Part shown: one piece after another, positions 33,104 through 44,457 of the stretch
Numbering within the stretch: the stretch's first letter is position 1
Layout of the letters: every line of letters begins with the position of its first letter
DNA from: Bimuria novae-zelandiae CBS 107.79
Taxonomy: Eukaryota > Ascomycota > Dothideomycetes > Pleosporales > Didymosphaeriaceae
Reading direction: 5' to 3'
DNA: 64,000 nucleotides
Assembly: GCA_010015655.1 (NCBI GenBank)
Contig: ML976662.1
Span: 618,818 to 682,817 of the forward strand
Translations under genes and position numbers: made by a program
The notes under the pieces: model-generated
Database searches by the model: none
What the model saw: only the letters and a program-made list of their open reading frames with translations
What the model was told of the DNA's origin: nothing

Positions 33104-34911
33104 AATGCGGCACCTAAGGCGTCTACAGTAAGTACAGCGTTAACCACACGTTTCTGACGCTTATTACTCTATATAGATAGCTAAGAGGCCTTTCTCTTAC
33201 CCTTTTGGGTAGATTGTAGAGCTTTTGCTGCGTCACGAGCCTCCTTTTCGCGAGCACGCTCTGCTGCCTTCTCAGCCCTCTCCTTCTCTCTAGCTACCTT
33301 GGCTGCCTCCCGCGCCACACGCTTCTCCTCTACAATCTTCTTCTTGTATAGCTTAGCTACCTTCCTTAACTTAGCTATCTTAGCTTTTTAAAGTCTCCGC
33401 TCCTTCTCCTCTTACTTCTTTATAGACTAACGTACACGTGCCTCCCTAACCTTCCTTAGTAATTAGAAAACTACACCTCTATAGTATTTTTAATATTACT
33501 AAAGGTTAAGAGGCTTACCTTTTTTTTTATACTTCTTTTTAACTAATAGCGCCTTCTTTAGTCCGTTAATTTCATGGCGAAGGAGCTCGTTTTAAACAGA
33601 GATATGGTAGAGTAAGGGGCTAAGCTTCTGCGCGTCCTTACTGCTCTGGTCCTCTACTACAGATCGCACAAGGCGATCCAGTTTACGCCAGTCAGATCCG
33701 CTAAGTGCTGACGTAGAGCTCTCTCGCGATACCTGCTTATCTAGGGTAGTGTTAGTGAACCTTTTAAGTATAACCTCTAGATTAAATAGTAATATACTAG
33801 TTGCTTTAAAAGACTTAAGTATTGTCTCCTCCTTAAAGGAGCTTATCCACGCTTTTTAGAAAAGGGGGAAGAAGTCGCCTTTTTTAATTAAAAGTAGGCC
33901 TTAGCTCTTTTAGAGGTAGGTTATAAGCTTAGCTAAGTAGGCTAATAAGAGAGGCTTAAAGAGCACTACATTAAGCGGCTAAAGGGTGTAGGTTAAATAA
34001 GGGGGTAAGATGGCTAGGAGAATCCTATTCTAATCACAATAGTTAATAAAATCTATAGTAACATGGGATCTATGGCTATTAAGGATAAGTAGCTGGTAGG
34101 ATTGTCAAGCTTTTGCCTTTATATAGCGATCAAACACCTGCTTAAGCCAGGCAAGGCTAATATCGTTATTTGTCTAGCCTAACGGCGATGAGGTGATGTG
34201 CACGCCATGCTTTCCTGCCTTAATATCCTTAACCTAGCTTAATTGTATAGCCTTGTTAGTAGCCTAATAGATAAGGCTTGGCGGTAAGGCTGCTCCATCC
34301 GCGCATACACATGCTAGGATGGTAATCCACTCACGAGACCCATCTTGGAGAGATGCTCTAACCTCCTTCTTCTCCCACATCCGTCTACTAAACACCCGTT
34401 TTAATCTACTAACAATACCAATCAAGCAGCTCTTTTTATCTATATTATACGTATAATAAGGCTTAATGTCGTATTCCTTTATTTTATCACGTAGGAAGTT
34501 AAAATATAGGCTATATTTATCCCCTAAGTCGGCGTTGTAGTAATTGCTATCTATACTAGCTACCTATTAAAAAATTAAATAGATACTATATTAGTTAATA
34601 AAGCGCGTAACCTAGCTCTCGCTTACTAGCTCCTTAGCTATTATTAACGCGAAATTTTGTATTATCTTTCTTATAGGTGGCAAGTGACGCGCGGTGAGCC
34701 CTTTTATATAGGTAATAAGCTCTTGCTTTTACTAGGGACTAAGTTTTTATTAGTTAAACCCTATAGTAATACGTAACGTTTAAATTGCTTAGTGCCTTTG
34801 CGATAGCGTACTTTAATTAACGCTATGCTTACTAGCTACTTTAGTATAAGAAAATAATTCTCCAGGCCTTAGCGATTCTATTTCTTTAATTATAGCTGTA
34901 ATTAAGCTCAT
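33104..34911 (-). pseudogene. pogo/Fot1 transposase of the rearranged element
   Basis: From the ATG at 34911 the minus strand gives an intact first 32 codons ending YTKVASKHSVN, then a TAA. Later blocks remain readable: EWITILACVCADGAALPPSLIY near 34300, VHITSSPLG.TNNDIGLAWLKQVF near 34190, and a Lys/Glu/Ala-rich tail (AAREKERAEKAAERAREKEARDAAKAL-type, in pieces) near 33230-33300. Homology ends at ALVALT at 33104, just where the nested element begins. Stops sit mostly at former Gln and Trp codons. Confidence 0.75.
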
Positions 34912-35007
34912 GTTAGTGGCGTTATAGCACGTTGAAAGTTGGGGTGGTTTGTGTTCCGCGGGGCGTTGACTGAATCCGGGCGTTGAGTGCACGGACACGT
35001 TATCGGT

Positions 35008-35284
35008 GCTTTGCAAAAGACCGTCCCGACCCAGCCGCCTAGCAAATCAGAGAATAGATTATTGCTTTCCCTTTTGTCTCCTCAACTACTTTATTGAAAT
35101 TTCTAGAAACTTTATATAGTATAGAGGTAGCCTGATTCTATATTCTACTAAGTTTACAAAGTTTATTATGAAGGAATTGTGAAGATATATAGCTTTACGA
35201 CATGGTAAGGCTCCCTATACTAGAATCTACTTAGTCGTGCCTACATATACGCAGGAAATAGGTCGGGACGGTCTTTTGCAAAGC
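35008..35284. repeat. MITE-like element with 24-bp TIRs (277 bp)
   Basis: GCTTTGCAAAAGACCGTCCC at the left (to 35031) is matched exactly in reverse at 35261-35284. The 229-bp interior has no coding potential. I see no clear target duplication. It adjoins the right end of the rearranged pogo element, six bases away. Confidence 0.7.
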
Positions 35285-35487
35285 GTTATAACCGTTCCGC
35301 CGAGAAGACCGAGCTTTCTGGACCGTCTAGACATTTCGAGACCATCATCGATCTAAATCCGAAGCTTCCATGGACCGATGGCGAATCTGTTTTTACGTCC
35401 GTCTATGTGAGGTACCGTGCTCCTCTTCAATCTCCCAAATTACCGGCACTGACGCCCCCTATAAATTTCGCTCCGGGAAACTCCTTA
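35285..35487. other. 3' flank of truncated protease-like gene
   Basis: GC-balanced DNA without a gene. It probably represents the 3' untranslated side of the fragment that follows on the minus strand. Confidence 0.4.
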
Positions 35488-36462
35488 CTAGTGGACTGAC
35501 CACCGGCTGTCTGTTCTCAATCCTTCCCTCCAAAGGAGTTGATCATCATCTGTTGCATTAGGCTGTTGTACACGTGATCGATCCAAGTTATATTCGTTCA
35601 CAGTGAGTTCTACGAACCTTGGGCGCAAAGTCAAAGGTGGTGTCGCCAGTTCTTGCGGAATGTCGTTCACGCTCACGTAAGATTTCTCGTTCAGAGGACT
35701 GGCCAGCTCAGCACGAGGCGTGCCGCCGAGCTCCTGCGATCCGTCCAGAACTTTGTGCGGTGTCGGGGAGACTACGGGTGGCGAGTCAGCTTCTGAGACT
35801 GCCGTACCACCGAGTTCAGATGTTTTTCCATGCGTTCTGGTGGTATGCCGGCGACGTCGGCGATAGAAAAACACGGCGAGCACGGCGAAGAGCAGAGGAA
35901 AGACTGCACAGCCGACTGCTATGCCTGCTTTTGCGCTGGTGCGTAGACCGGAGTGGGGCGACGAGGTCGGGTGAGACAGTGGGTTCCCTGGAGGTAAGAT
36001 TACTTGGATATCGGCTAGAGTAAGAGGGTCAGGGAAGGCGGCTTGTGCCACTGTGAAGTATGCACGCTCGTAATCGACCATCATATACGCTTCTTGTAAC
36101 AGCGTGCGTCCTAAGGTGTATCGCAATTCATTCGCCGCTCGTCTTATAGGGAAATAGTTTGTTACGTTCTCATCATAAGGATAGGTAGCGTGCAAGTCGA
36201 AGGCAGAATCCGGTAGGACAATGTTTGTGTAGTTCATTGCTGCACCTTCAAGTGAGTCGACTACTTTGACGGTTACGGAAGGTTTGGGCGCTATTAGTTG
36301 GTCGCGCATCGTCCCGTTAATAAGGTAGAGATCAGTGTGAGGATCGTAGGTCAGTCCGAAAGCTTGCTCGAATGCATCGCATATGCTGCGGGGCAACCAT
36401 AGATGGGAGACTGTAGAGTCGATAAGGGAGAAGTGCGCGCTTGAAGATATCGATTGTGTGCC
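35488..36462 (-). pseudogene. 5'-truncated aspartic-protease-like membrane protein
   Basis: The frame is open from 36462 to the TAG at 35488 but has no proper start. It begins inside the C-terminal lobe of a pepsin-like fold: SLIDSTVSHLWLPRSICDAFEQAFGL, with IDST in place of the usual DTG/DSG active-site Asp block. The lobe runs through YFTVAQAAFPDP. Then come a linker, a membrane segment (GIAVGCAVFPLLFAVLAVFFY, about 170 residues in) followed by RRRRR, and a cytoplasmic tail with two ELGGT motifs. This layout is common in surface proteins of Pleosporales-type fungi. Everything 5' of 36470 is AT-rich repeat, so the N-terminal lobe and signal peptide are missing. The surviving frame has no stops, so truncation may be recent. 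The tail may have regulatory motifs, but I can name none. Confidence 0.72.
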
Positions 36463-36469
36463 TCAGAGC

Positions 36470-37890
36470 GTATCGGTTGCTACTACTTAAGTAGGCTCTA
36501 GGGCGCCTACGAGTTTTATAAGGACTAATAGTATTATAGTACTAAGCAATTACGTGACTGCTTAACAAGCTCAATTCGAGTAGATTAAGTAGAGGTATAG
36601 GACGATTATACCTCCTTACTATACTCGCCTTGAGCACTTCGAGTAGGCCAAGTATATAAAAACTCGAAGATAAGACTTCTATTTTTAAATTTATTCTATT
36701 TATTAAACTACGCGCTAATCTTAATAAGACTTTTATATTTTATATATTATATATTATAAGTCGAATTTCTTATTCTACTTTATTTAAAGCTTTAACTACT
36801 TATTAATAAAGCGCGATACCTAGTTCTTATTATTAAGTAATAATAAAAGATCTTAAATATAATTAATAAGTAAACTATATACTGTACGTTATACGTTAAT
36901 AATATAAGGCAGAAATTCACGATAATTAAAGTTAAATATTTACTAAATAAAAAATTATTTTTTAAGAGGCTGTAGCTTACGTTAGTAGGCGTAGGCAACT
37001 ACTTTTAGTTATACGCCTATATAGTAGTCTTAAAGCGTTATATAGGGGATACTATATAGCTACTTAACTCGGCGCTAGCTTTATGTATGTCTAGTTTAAA
37101 AGGCTTAAAATGTAAGAAGCGGTCTGCCTTCTTTTTAAGGTAATTAAAGATATTATTATAAAGGTATGTTAGCTAGCGCGTACAGCGACGCGATGGTTTT
37201 GGTAGGGTGGACGGGATGGTGGTGGAATACGTTATATTAAAAAGCTTACTAAGTAAGGCCTTTAACCTATATAGTAAATACTCGCGGATAGCGTCAACGT
37301 GGCAGCATTAATAGGTATTGGTATTATAAAGAGTGCCTTAAGAAAGTAATCCCCTAGCTTAATAACCTTAAGAAATAAGGTATAAAAGTTACTCTATTAG
37401 AGGATAGCAATCCTGCTTATACTTCTTATATTACTTAAGATTACCTTACTATACATAAAATTAATAGATTAGAGTAGCTAGGACACTTGCTAAACGTTAA
37501 CGCGTTAATGCATACCTAGCTATAGATTTAGCGTTATATAATAAAGGAGATACTATAGTCTTCTTATAAAAGTAAGTACTAATAGCAATAAGAGTAGTAG
37601 TAGTAAAATATTTCTTAAAAATAAATAAATAAGTAGATTAATTATACACCTAAAATTATTTATTATATTATTAAGTATAGCAGAAATAATAACTTCTATA
37701 ATAGCTAAGATTATCTAGTGTACTTTAATACTAAGAATAGTCTATATACGTATAAATTAAGCTTTAAGAAGTCTACTTTTAGCATTTCTATATTTAAAAA
37801 CCTAAGAAATATTTTATTTATATATAATTTTATAGGGCGACTAAATATTGTTTTAGAGTGCCCCGCATGCTAAGGTCGGGTGGAGAATTA
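36470..37890. other. AT-rich island, unidentified repeat
   Basis: About 1.4 kb of TpA-rich DNA with stops in all frames. No TIR, LTR or transposon motif was recognised. It replaces the 5' end of the protease-like gene. Confidence 0.5.
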
Positions 37891-38454
37891 ATAAAAACGA
37901 GCTCTTTCGTATACGTAGGCTGGTAGGGGTTGGGTTGGGGTTGGGTCAGATCCGCACGGATCAGAACACCAAAAATCTAACCTTCACTTCTTAATATCTC
38001 ACCTAATACTAGAGCTTCAAATGCTGGGGTCTAAAATTCCCTATGTCACGGCTCGCTACGGAGAGATACGAGACTAATCGGATGTATGAATCTTAATCAT
38101 GACGAGCCCGGCATGGCCTCACAGATTCTCTAGCAAGGCGCTGCCCCTATTAAAGCTGCCTTTAAGGAGAGAACTCCAGCAACTAGGCCTCTCTAACTAA
38201 ATACCATCAAGCCAATTGCCTCAGTACCTTCCCAAACTCCAAGCACATTCGCCAATTCCACGTTAACATTTACCAATCACACACCCGCCACAAACGAACA
38301 CGATGCGTCTCAATGACGTATTTAAACACTAACACGACCCGCACCTAGCTGCCATTCTGCCCTCCACTTATCCGTACCACCTCTTTCTATGCAACCGCCC
38401 GCATCGCTATCCCCTACAGTTTTTCTACCTCTGTCCTATAAATAAAGAAGCAAC
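37891..38454. other. Upstream region of the small charged protein gene
   Basis: GC-balanced DNA with a G/T-rich run at about 37925-37947 (GGGGTTGGGTTGGGGTTGGG). The plus strand has TATAAATAAAG at 38438-38448, just upstream of the ATG at 38455. Confidence 0.4.
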
Positions 38455-38972
38455 ATGTCATCGACCATGGACAAGCTCAAGGACAAGCTGCACATCCGTC
38501 GCAAGTCCCAGAGCGAGGAGGGCGGAGTGTCACAAGCGCAATCCCACGCTAGCGATGGTACGTATGACGCAATGGGTACTCCCGCCTGGTGTATCAAATC
38601 TCGGTGCAACGGGGGTGCGTGAAGTTGTTGTGCTGGGATGACGCTATCTCACCTACCTCTTGTTTATAAGGTTTTTACTGACTGGTGTGTGTGTTGTGTA
38701 GTACAGCGCGAGAGCTTCGACGAGGAGCTTGCAGCCATTCCGCCGGAGGAGCGCGAGGCGTATTTGAAGGAGTATGATGAGGCGGATAAGTCGGGGTCGC
38801 ACAAGCAGGGTGGCTTGATTGAGAAATGTATGTATAGTGGCGTTACTTGTATGCAGAGGTTGCTGACGCGGGTGCAGTGATTGCGAGGGGAAATAAGAGG
38901 ACGGAGGATCAGCTTGAGGCGGAGGTGAAGGAGAGGGAGGCGGCGAGGGCAAAGGTGGGGGGCATTCGTTAG
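38455..38972 (+). CDS. Small charged conserved protein (107 aa)
   Basis: Exons are 38455-38557, 38702-38827 and 38878-38972. The start MSSTMDKLKDKLHIRRKSQS and both splice joins keep frame: the second exon begins VQRESFDEELAAIPPEERE and the third LIARGNKRTEDQLEAEV. Donors are GTACGT and GTATGT. The first intron is 144 bp and the second 50 bp. The protein is very hydrophilic, with basic residues at the N-terminus (a CK2- or PKA-like site RRKS), then acidic helical segments ending EREAARAKVGGIR. It has no membrane segment. I think it is one of the small, abundant ascomycete proteins annotated as hypothetical or stress-related, but I cannot name the family. Confidence 0.78.
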
Positions 38973-39643
38973 GCAGCTTCCTTGTTTGCTATCATCAGGA
39001 CGAAGTCGTGAAGCAGATTGTCCCTATGAGAAACATGACTTGAACTTCTTTCTCCATCGACCATCTGATCTGGTTGCAACTCTTCCCTAGAACATGCTAT
39101 CCCCGTTCCAAATGCACTGCAACAACGCCTAACATTTTATACACTTTGAATATCCAACCACAGCGCCCAACGTAATGCCAGCTTTGAAATAGAAAGCCTC
39201 TGTTTCACTAAACTATTTCACTCGTCAATCGCATTTCTTATTATCCTCGTCGATCATCACCAACTGTCCACCCATCCGTATCCTTGACGCCTTGTGATGC
39301 CTTCTAGGACTGCACCATTGGCTGAATGAATTAAGCAATCCACTTCGTGCGCGCTAAGAATTGCAGTGAAAGTGAGTATTTCGAGATCACGCCTGCTGGT
39401 CGCAGACACAATGACGGCAAAAGCTTGATTCCAGCCTACCACCCTACAAATCACATTGGACAGTGTCCCTCACCAAAACATGCCTCCATTCATTCCTCAA
39501 ACATAAAAATAAAAGCAAAATGCTCTCGCGAGAACCTCATACAACAGTTGTACGCCTGTGTATCCGACGCCCGCGCTAACCCAACACACCACACTCCGTC
39601 ACAACGCCGCACTCCTCCAAACTCCAAACCAACGATGTCCGTT
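38973..39643. other. 3' flanking region between convergent genes
   Basis: No gene is seen. Short frames here are not supported. The plus-strand gene ends at 38972 and the minus-strand phosphatase ends at 39644. Confidence 0.45.
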
Positions 39644-42600
39644 CTAATACCTACCCCTCCCCTGCCCCTCTCCCTCTCCCCTCTCCCTCTCCGTATTCTC
39701 CCTAATAAGACTCTGCGCCAACGCCTCAATATCCCCACCAACCTTCCAACTCTTCAGTATGACGCCCTGCTCGCCCAGGACCTGTTCCGCGCGCGCCCAC
39801 CGCTGCCGCCACAACTGCTCTCGCTTATCGATCACGCGACCCGCCTCGCCATAGCCGTTCGAGCCAAGCGTAGATCCCGTGTTCGTGCGATGCGGCAGCT
39901 GCGTCGTGGCCGATGTAGAGAAGGGCTGCGTGATGGACGCGTTCGGTCGCGTGCTGGGGTGCGGGATGGGCGGTGCGTATTGCCAGGCGGCGTGGGCTTT
40001 GGAGCCGACGTAGCCGGCGGCGGCGGCTGGGTATGCTGTGAGGCCGCGACGGGGTGGCGGGGGTGGTGGTGGGGTTCGTTTAGTGGCAGAAGTGTCTTCA
40101 GACGACGTGGTGGTTTGATTTGCGGAAGCGGGATTGGGGTTGTCGGAATGGAGGTATGAAGGTGCGGATGGTAGGTGGTTGTACGCGGAATATAGCTTGT
40201 CGCGGGCGTATCCAGAGTAGCTCTGTTGAGATTGGAGGTTCGGTTTTGGCGCGGTAGGTGGCTTCTGCGGGGCCCGGGAAGCAGTTGCGCTCGTAGTAGA
40301 CGTTTGTTGCGATAGCGGCGATGACTGATTTACATTTGCAGACGGTTTGCGCGGCTTAGGTGGAGGTGGTCCCTTTGGAGATGACTGTGTGGGTGAATCG
40401 CCTGAAGAACTTAATCCCAAGGGCTTTCTAGGAGGTACCGGTACAGATTTTGCGCTGGCGGCTGAGGATATAGGTGCACGGTGGTTCAGTGTCTCTGCAT
40501 TAGAGTCAGTGTTCACACGCCGCAGATTAGGACCCGAATCCGGCTCCTCATCGGGCGACACGTCGATCAGGTTTTGTATTGGTGGTGGTGACCTTGGAGG
40601 ATCGGATCTGCGAGGTGGTAACTGAGGTCGTGACTCCGGATGATCTTCCTGGAGCTGAGGAAACAATGATCTCGATCTTCTTTGGTTATCTTCTTCCACC
40701 TCCCGCAACGAAGCTGCGATAGCGGCTTTTAGCTCCGGATCGTCCTCTTCCGATGAAGCTTGGAATTTATTCGATGAACCCGCACTTCCCTGTTGCGATG
40801 AAGGCGTCGACTTGTTACCAGCAGCGGAGCCGATGGAAGGGTCAAAGAAGCCTCCCCAATCAGAAGAAGTCACGTCCCTTATGAGAACGGCTATAACTCG
40901 TCCAGGGTTTTCCAACACGAAGTCCGTGTATACCTCGAGATCAGCCTCCCCACTATCACCGACTAAGATAAATTTTCTTTCAGGGAAATCACGCGAGATC
41001 TTATCGAGTGTACCCTTCTTTCTTTCTGCAACAGGTTCGAAAATACCCTGGAGCATCCCACTGTATTGCTTGAGATGAAATGAACCAGGCGGCAGCCCGG
41101 CCAGTGAAAAGTACTTCGAGATGACGGGATACAGTTGCCAAGGCGAATTAGAGACGTAGTGGAATTTTACTCCCATTTCCGCCATCTTATTGTACCACTC
41201 GCGAACACCATCAATGGTTAGGTCACTCAGGTCCCGGATAAATGCATTTCGAAATATCTCACGCGCCCCGCTACTGATTGCAGAATGCTTGATAGTGTCG
41301 TCGATGTCGCTTATCACACTGACGCCGTTCGACTCTGTGACGATGACTTCTTCTGTTGCAGATAGTTTATCGGAAGCAAGGATACGGATGTGAGTGGGGA
41401 CGAAGTCCAATGCTGCGCTGATGCTGAAGTGGCCCGAAGCGTTCGTGTAGGCTGTTCTTTGCTTCGAAATTTGGTCGTTGTAGAAGAAAACACTGATCGG
41501 TGTGTTGGCCATGGGTATGGCGAGGAAGTGGCGAAGGCGTGCCATGAGACGGGCGTGCGCTTCTGCAAGTTCTGACGGGCTCATGTCGGCAGGCTGGTTC
41601 CATGACGCCCGCTTGTGTGGCGGAGCGAAGGTGTCGGTGCTCCGCAGTGAGCTGTTGGACTGGCTATGAGAGAGTCCACGTAGTCCCGGGCTTTGTGCGC
41701 GGTACTCTCGTATGCTATCTACATCATCCAAAGGCTTTTCGCTGTAGGCTCCTTTGGCTGCGGTTTCGGCCTCTTTCTCGCCCCTCCTCAGTATCTCCTC
41801 GGCCTCCTTCGCAGTGAGTTGATCGTCTCGCTGCGACTGTCGAAGCTGCGCGCGTTCGCGATGAGTGAGATTGCCCGGACTGGGGTCTCTGCTGGTACGA
41901 GGGCTATCGGATGCGCTCGAGGGTTGTGTACCCGCCGGCGGAGCTTGTATCCCTACCAGCTGGCGCGCCAGTGAAATAAAGACGCGTTGCTTCCTAGACA
42001 TATGCCCTTTGTGTGGCGAATATATCCAACCTCTTACGTCCACGTCCACCACAGCGTTATCGTCCTCGTACTTGTCCCACTGTTGTTTCCAAAACTCCGC
42101 ATCGCCGGCACCGGCCGAGTCTCGTACGTCGCGTCCGTCACCGGGGACTTCTTGTATAGTGCCCGGCTCTGCTTCCGGCTGTGCAAGTCAGTGCGGTCAA
42201 TGGTACTGGTCTGGCGATACTCACCTTCCTCTTAATGTGCTTTCGCGCATAGCTCGGAAACAAGATCATCTCTTCGTCTCCGTTGCGCACAATGGCAGCG
42301 TCCGGGAAGCTTCCCGGCGTGTCGTCCTCATAGTCATAAGATGCTTCGGATCTGCTCCAATTAGGCGCATATTGCTGTTGATAGGTCTGCCGCAGCTCGT
42401 TCGCCGCTTTCAAGTATCCTGCAAGCTTCTTCCTCCGCGCACCAGGCTCGCGTGGCGCATAGTCGTCTTGGTAGCTCATTGCGTTGCCACCAGGCTCTCG
42501 ACTTGTCGAACTCTTGGTTAGCTTCTCCCGCCGCAGCCTTGCCTCATGTTCGACGTGGGGGCGTCCTAGTAGCTTCCTGGTATGGCCGCGCAGTCGCTGA

Positions 42601-42812
42601 AGAATGCCCGGTTGCTTCTTGAGCTTGAGCGCTTGACGGTAAAGAATATATTTGTATATGCGCGACTGCGTGCGGTGCTTGAGAGAGGGTAAGAGTTCGT
42701 GCCGGAACTTGGAGAGGTGAGCGCGTGCCCGCTGGCTGGTGTGTGGGAACAGGTAGCGAAGCAGTGACGAAGTGCCGTGGGCGGAAGGCTTGTGGAGCCG
42801 CGGTTTGGGCAT
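39644..42812 (-). CDS. APP1: App1-type phosphatidate phosphatase (DUF2183), 1040 aa
   Basis: Exon 1 is 42812-42225 and exon 2 is 42178-39644, joined across a 46-bp intron (GTGAGT...CACAG). The N-terminal 196 residues are basic (SRIYKYILYRQALKLKKQPG) and end near KHIKRK. The domain around residues 420-640 has the HAD-type signature SDIDDTIKHS at about 486-495, with the catalytic DxD. It continues FRNAFIRDL, VKFHYVSNSPWQLYP, KKGTLDKISRDFPERKFILVGDSGEADLEVY, all typical of DUF2183. Yeast App1 is a magnesium-dependent phosphatidate phosphatase at cortical actin patches, converting phosphatidate to diacylglycerol. The last 380 residues are Pro/Ser/Gln-rich with polyproline runs (PPPPPPPRRG) that could bind SH3 or profilin-type partners. 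The frame is complete. Confidence 0.92.
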
Positions 42813-43377
42813 CCAGATGGATGTCCGGGGCGAATGCTGATATTAGGGAGATATTACAAAGGGAAACACGGTGCGAGGATCTACGGCGTGAGCAGCTTGC
42901 ATGTTCAAGCTCGCATTAGCACCCACGTCATTCCGAGCCGCACGGAACGCCGCTCAGCTCCACAAAATGGGACCGATCACCACGTTGCCCAAATTAGCAC
43001 TGCGCACCGCAACTCCAAGCATATGTTCAATCAAGTCAAATACCGGCGAAACGTAAAGCGCTCTACTAACGCGTTTCATGGAGGCCTGGTGCGAGTTTCA
43101 GGGTTGATTTCTCAATGTTGCAAATCCGTGGTTCTGCTACGCAGAAGTGTTGAGCATCTACTGAGGTGCGAGTTCTTACCAATTCTTTGGACACTGCTGC
43201 TCTTAATTTGGTCTCCAGAAAAGGGGTGGAAACAGTTTTCTTTGCACGATAGAGCCTAGACTGTGGAATCGCATCGTGTTCCCGTTTGAACTGCTGACAA
43301 AGCTATGGAACTACCGTTTGAAGACGCAGGAAAAACTTTAGCTTCAATCGCAGTGGAAACCAAGATGTTTCTGCATC
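42813..43377. other. Intergenic, no gene seen
   Basis: Upstream region of the phosphatase gene and 3' flank of the dehydrogenase gene, both on the minus strand. Nothing else was recognised. Confidence 0.45.
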
Positions 43378-44457
43378 TCATGATCCGGATTCAGAAATCC
43401 TAGTAGTCATAATGTCGTTGAGAGCTTCCTTGACGCGCACGCCATTTTTCTCCAGAGCCTGCAGCATCTCTCCCCAGACTCGCAACCCAAGCTTCTTATT
43501 CTCCTCACCCGAAAGACTTGGTGCGACAGGCATGATATTATCATACTTCCAAAACCTTCCATGCAACATCTCGCCCTGCGTCGTTCCACTCAGTATCGAG
43601 TTCGCGCCCACTTCCGGTGTATGGAAGAACAGATATCCTAGGATGAAGGTGAAAATAGCAGAGATGATGGGATATCGAGATGAGTAGTCGCGACCGATAT
43701 CAGAAGTAACAGGGCCAGGGCAGATCGACGTGATGATCACGTCTCCAGATGAAACGTCGCTGGCTAGCGTCGTCATTGCGTACATTTGGAAAAGCTTGCT
43801 CGCGCTGTATTGCCGCCAGGCCCTGAATTCCTCCGACTTGTTATAGCATCCGAGAACAGTGGGCTGGTCCTGGATCTCCTTACTTACAACGACGAACTGG
43901 TGGCCCCCTGAGCTGACAAACTCGAGCACTGGAATCTTCCTGGCAGAGTGTCTGGATTCTTTCAGCTTCCGCAGGAGCAAGATGGCGAGTAAGTTGGATG
44001 ACAGAGCATTAACTTGTAGATCCTCTTCCCAACCATATTGCGTAGTTCCGAATTCGGCTCTATGAACACCAGCGTTGAGTATAACGACGTCCAGATGATC
44101 GAGCTCATCGGCTTTCTTTGAAAAGGCGATAATGCTGTCGTATGAATTCATGTCCAGCTCCCAAACTTCCAGCTGGTCATTTCGACCCAGTCGTGCCTCA
44201 ATATTCGCTTTCGCGGCTTCGCCCTTCTTCAAATCTCTAGCAGTAAGTATGACTTTAGAGGCACCCAATGCTGCGAACTTGGCAGCCGCTTCGCGTCCCA
44301 TTCCGGACGATGCGCCCGTTACAATGATGATTCGGCCTTCGTAGGATTCTGTGGTTGGTTGCGGGGGCGTAATCCATCTATGTCTAAATGCTCGCACAAA
44401 GCCAGCAATTCGAGTGTTATTATGAGGCGTCGGTTTCAGATATCGGGAGAAATCCAT
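43378..44457 (-). CDS. Short-chain dehydrogenase/reductase (359 aa)
   Basis: A single exon. The ATG at 44457 (MDFSRYLKP) sits in a strong GCCATGG context, and the frame upstream has no ATG. The Rossmann motif TGASSGMG is at about residues 47-54, and NAG at 128-130 follows the LDVVILNAGVH strand. The catalytic Ser lies in FVSSGG (about 182-183) and the YxxxK pair in YSASK (217-221). ICPGPVTSDIGRDY is the usual post-catalytic block. A hydrophobic segment (IISAIFTFILGYLFF) near 270 suggests membrane association. This is a classical NAD(P)-dependent SDR of the retinol dehydrogenase / WW-oxidoreductase-like type. The substrate cannot be read from sequence, and neighbours do not suggest a biosynthetic cluster. 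Confidence 0.88.
   Translation of the reverse strand: MDFSRYLKPTPHNNTRIAGFVRAFRHRWITPPQPTTESYEGRIIIVTGASSGMGREAAAKFAALGASKVILTARDLKKGEAAKANIEARLGRNDQLEVWELDMNSYDSIIAFSKKADELDHLDVVILNAGVHRAEFGTTQYGWEEDLQVNALSSNLLAILLLRKLKESRHSARKIPVLEFVSSGGHQFVVVSKEIQDQPTVLGCYNKSEEFRAWRQYSASKLFQMYAMTTLASDVSSGDVIITSICPGPVTSDIGRDYSSRYPIISAIFTFILGYLFFHTPEVGANSILSGTTQGEMLHGRFWKYDNIMPVAPSLSGEENKKLGLRVWGEMLQALEKNGVRVKEALNDIMTTRISESGS

Larger units (their letters stand above)
30815..35000. mobile_element. Rearranged pogo/Fot1 element with two 5' ends, hosting another element
   Basis: Both ends begin ACGTGTCCGTGCACTCAACG and are flanked by TA (30813-30814, 35001-35002). The similarity of the two ends covers the whole left arm (30815-31060, 246 bp) and includes the transposase start codon and first 40 codons on both sides: MSSITAAIKEIESLRPRELF on plus, MSLITAIIKEIESLRPGELF on minus. 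So both ends come from the same 5' end of the family. The right arm (33092-35000) holds the full transposase on the minus strand and lacks the normal 3' end. Without the nested element, the unit is 2,155 bp, about normal length. Confidence 0.78.

Noticed and set aside
37925..37947. Telomere-like G/T-rich repeat
   Set aside because: Only three or four irregular TTGGG(G) units, inside a gene block. Too short and degenerate to be an interstitial telomere.
39347..40159. 270-codon plus-strand frame over the App1 C-terminus
   Set aside because: Low-complexity shadow of the Pro/Ser-rich tail on the opposite strand.
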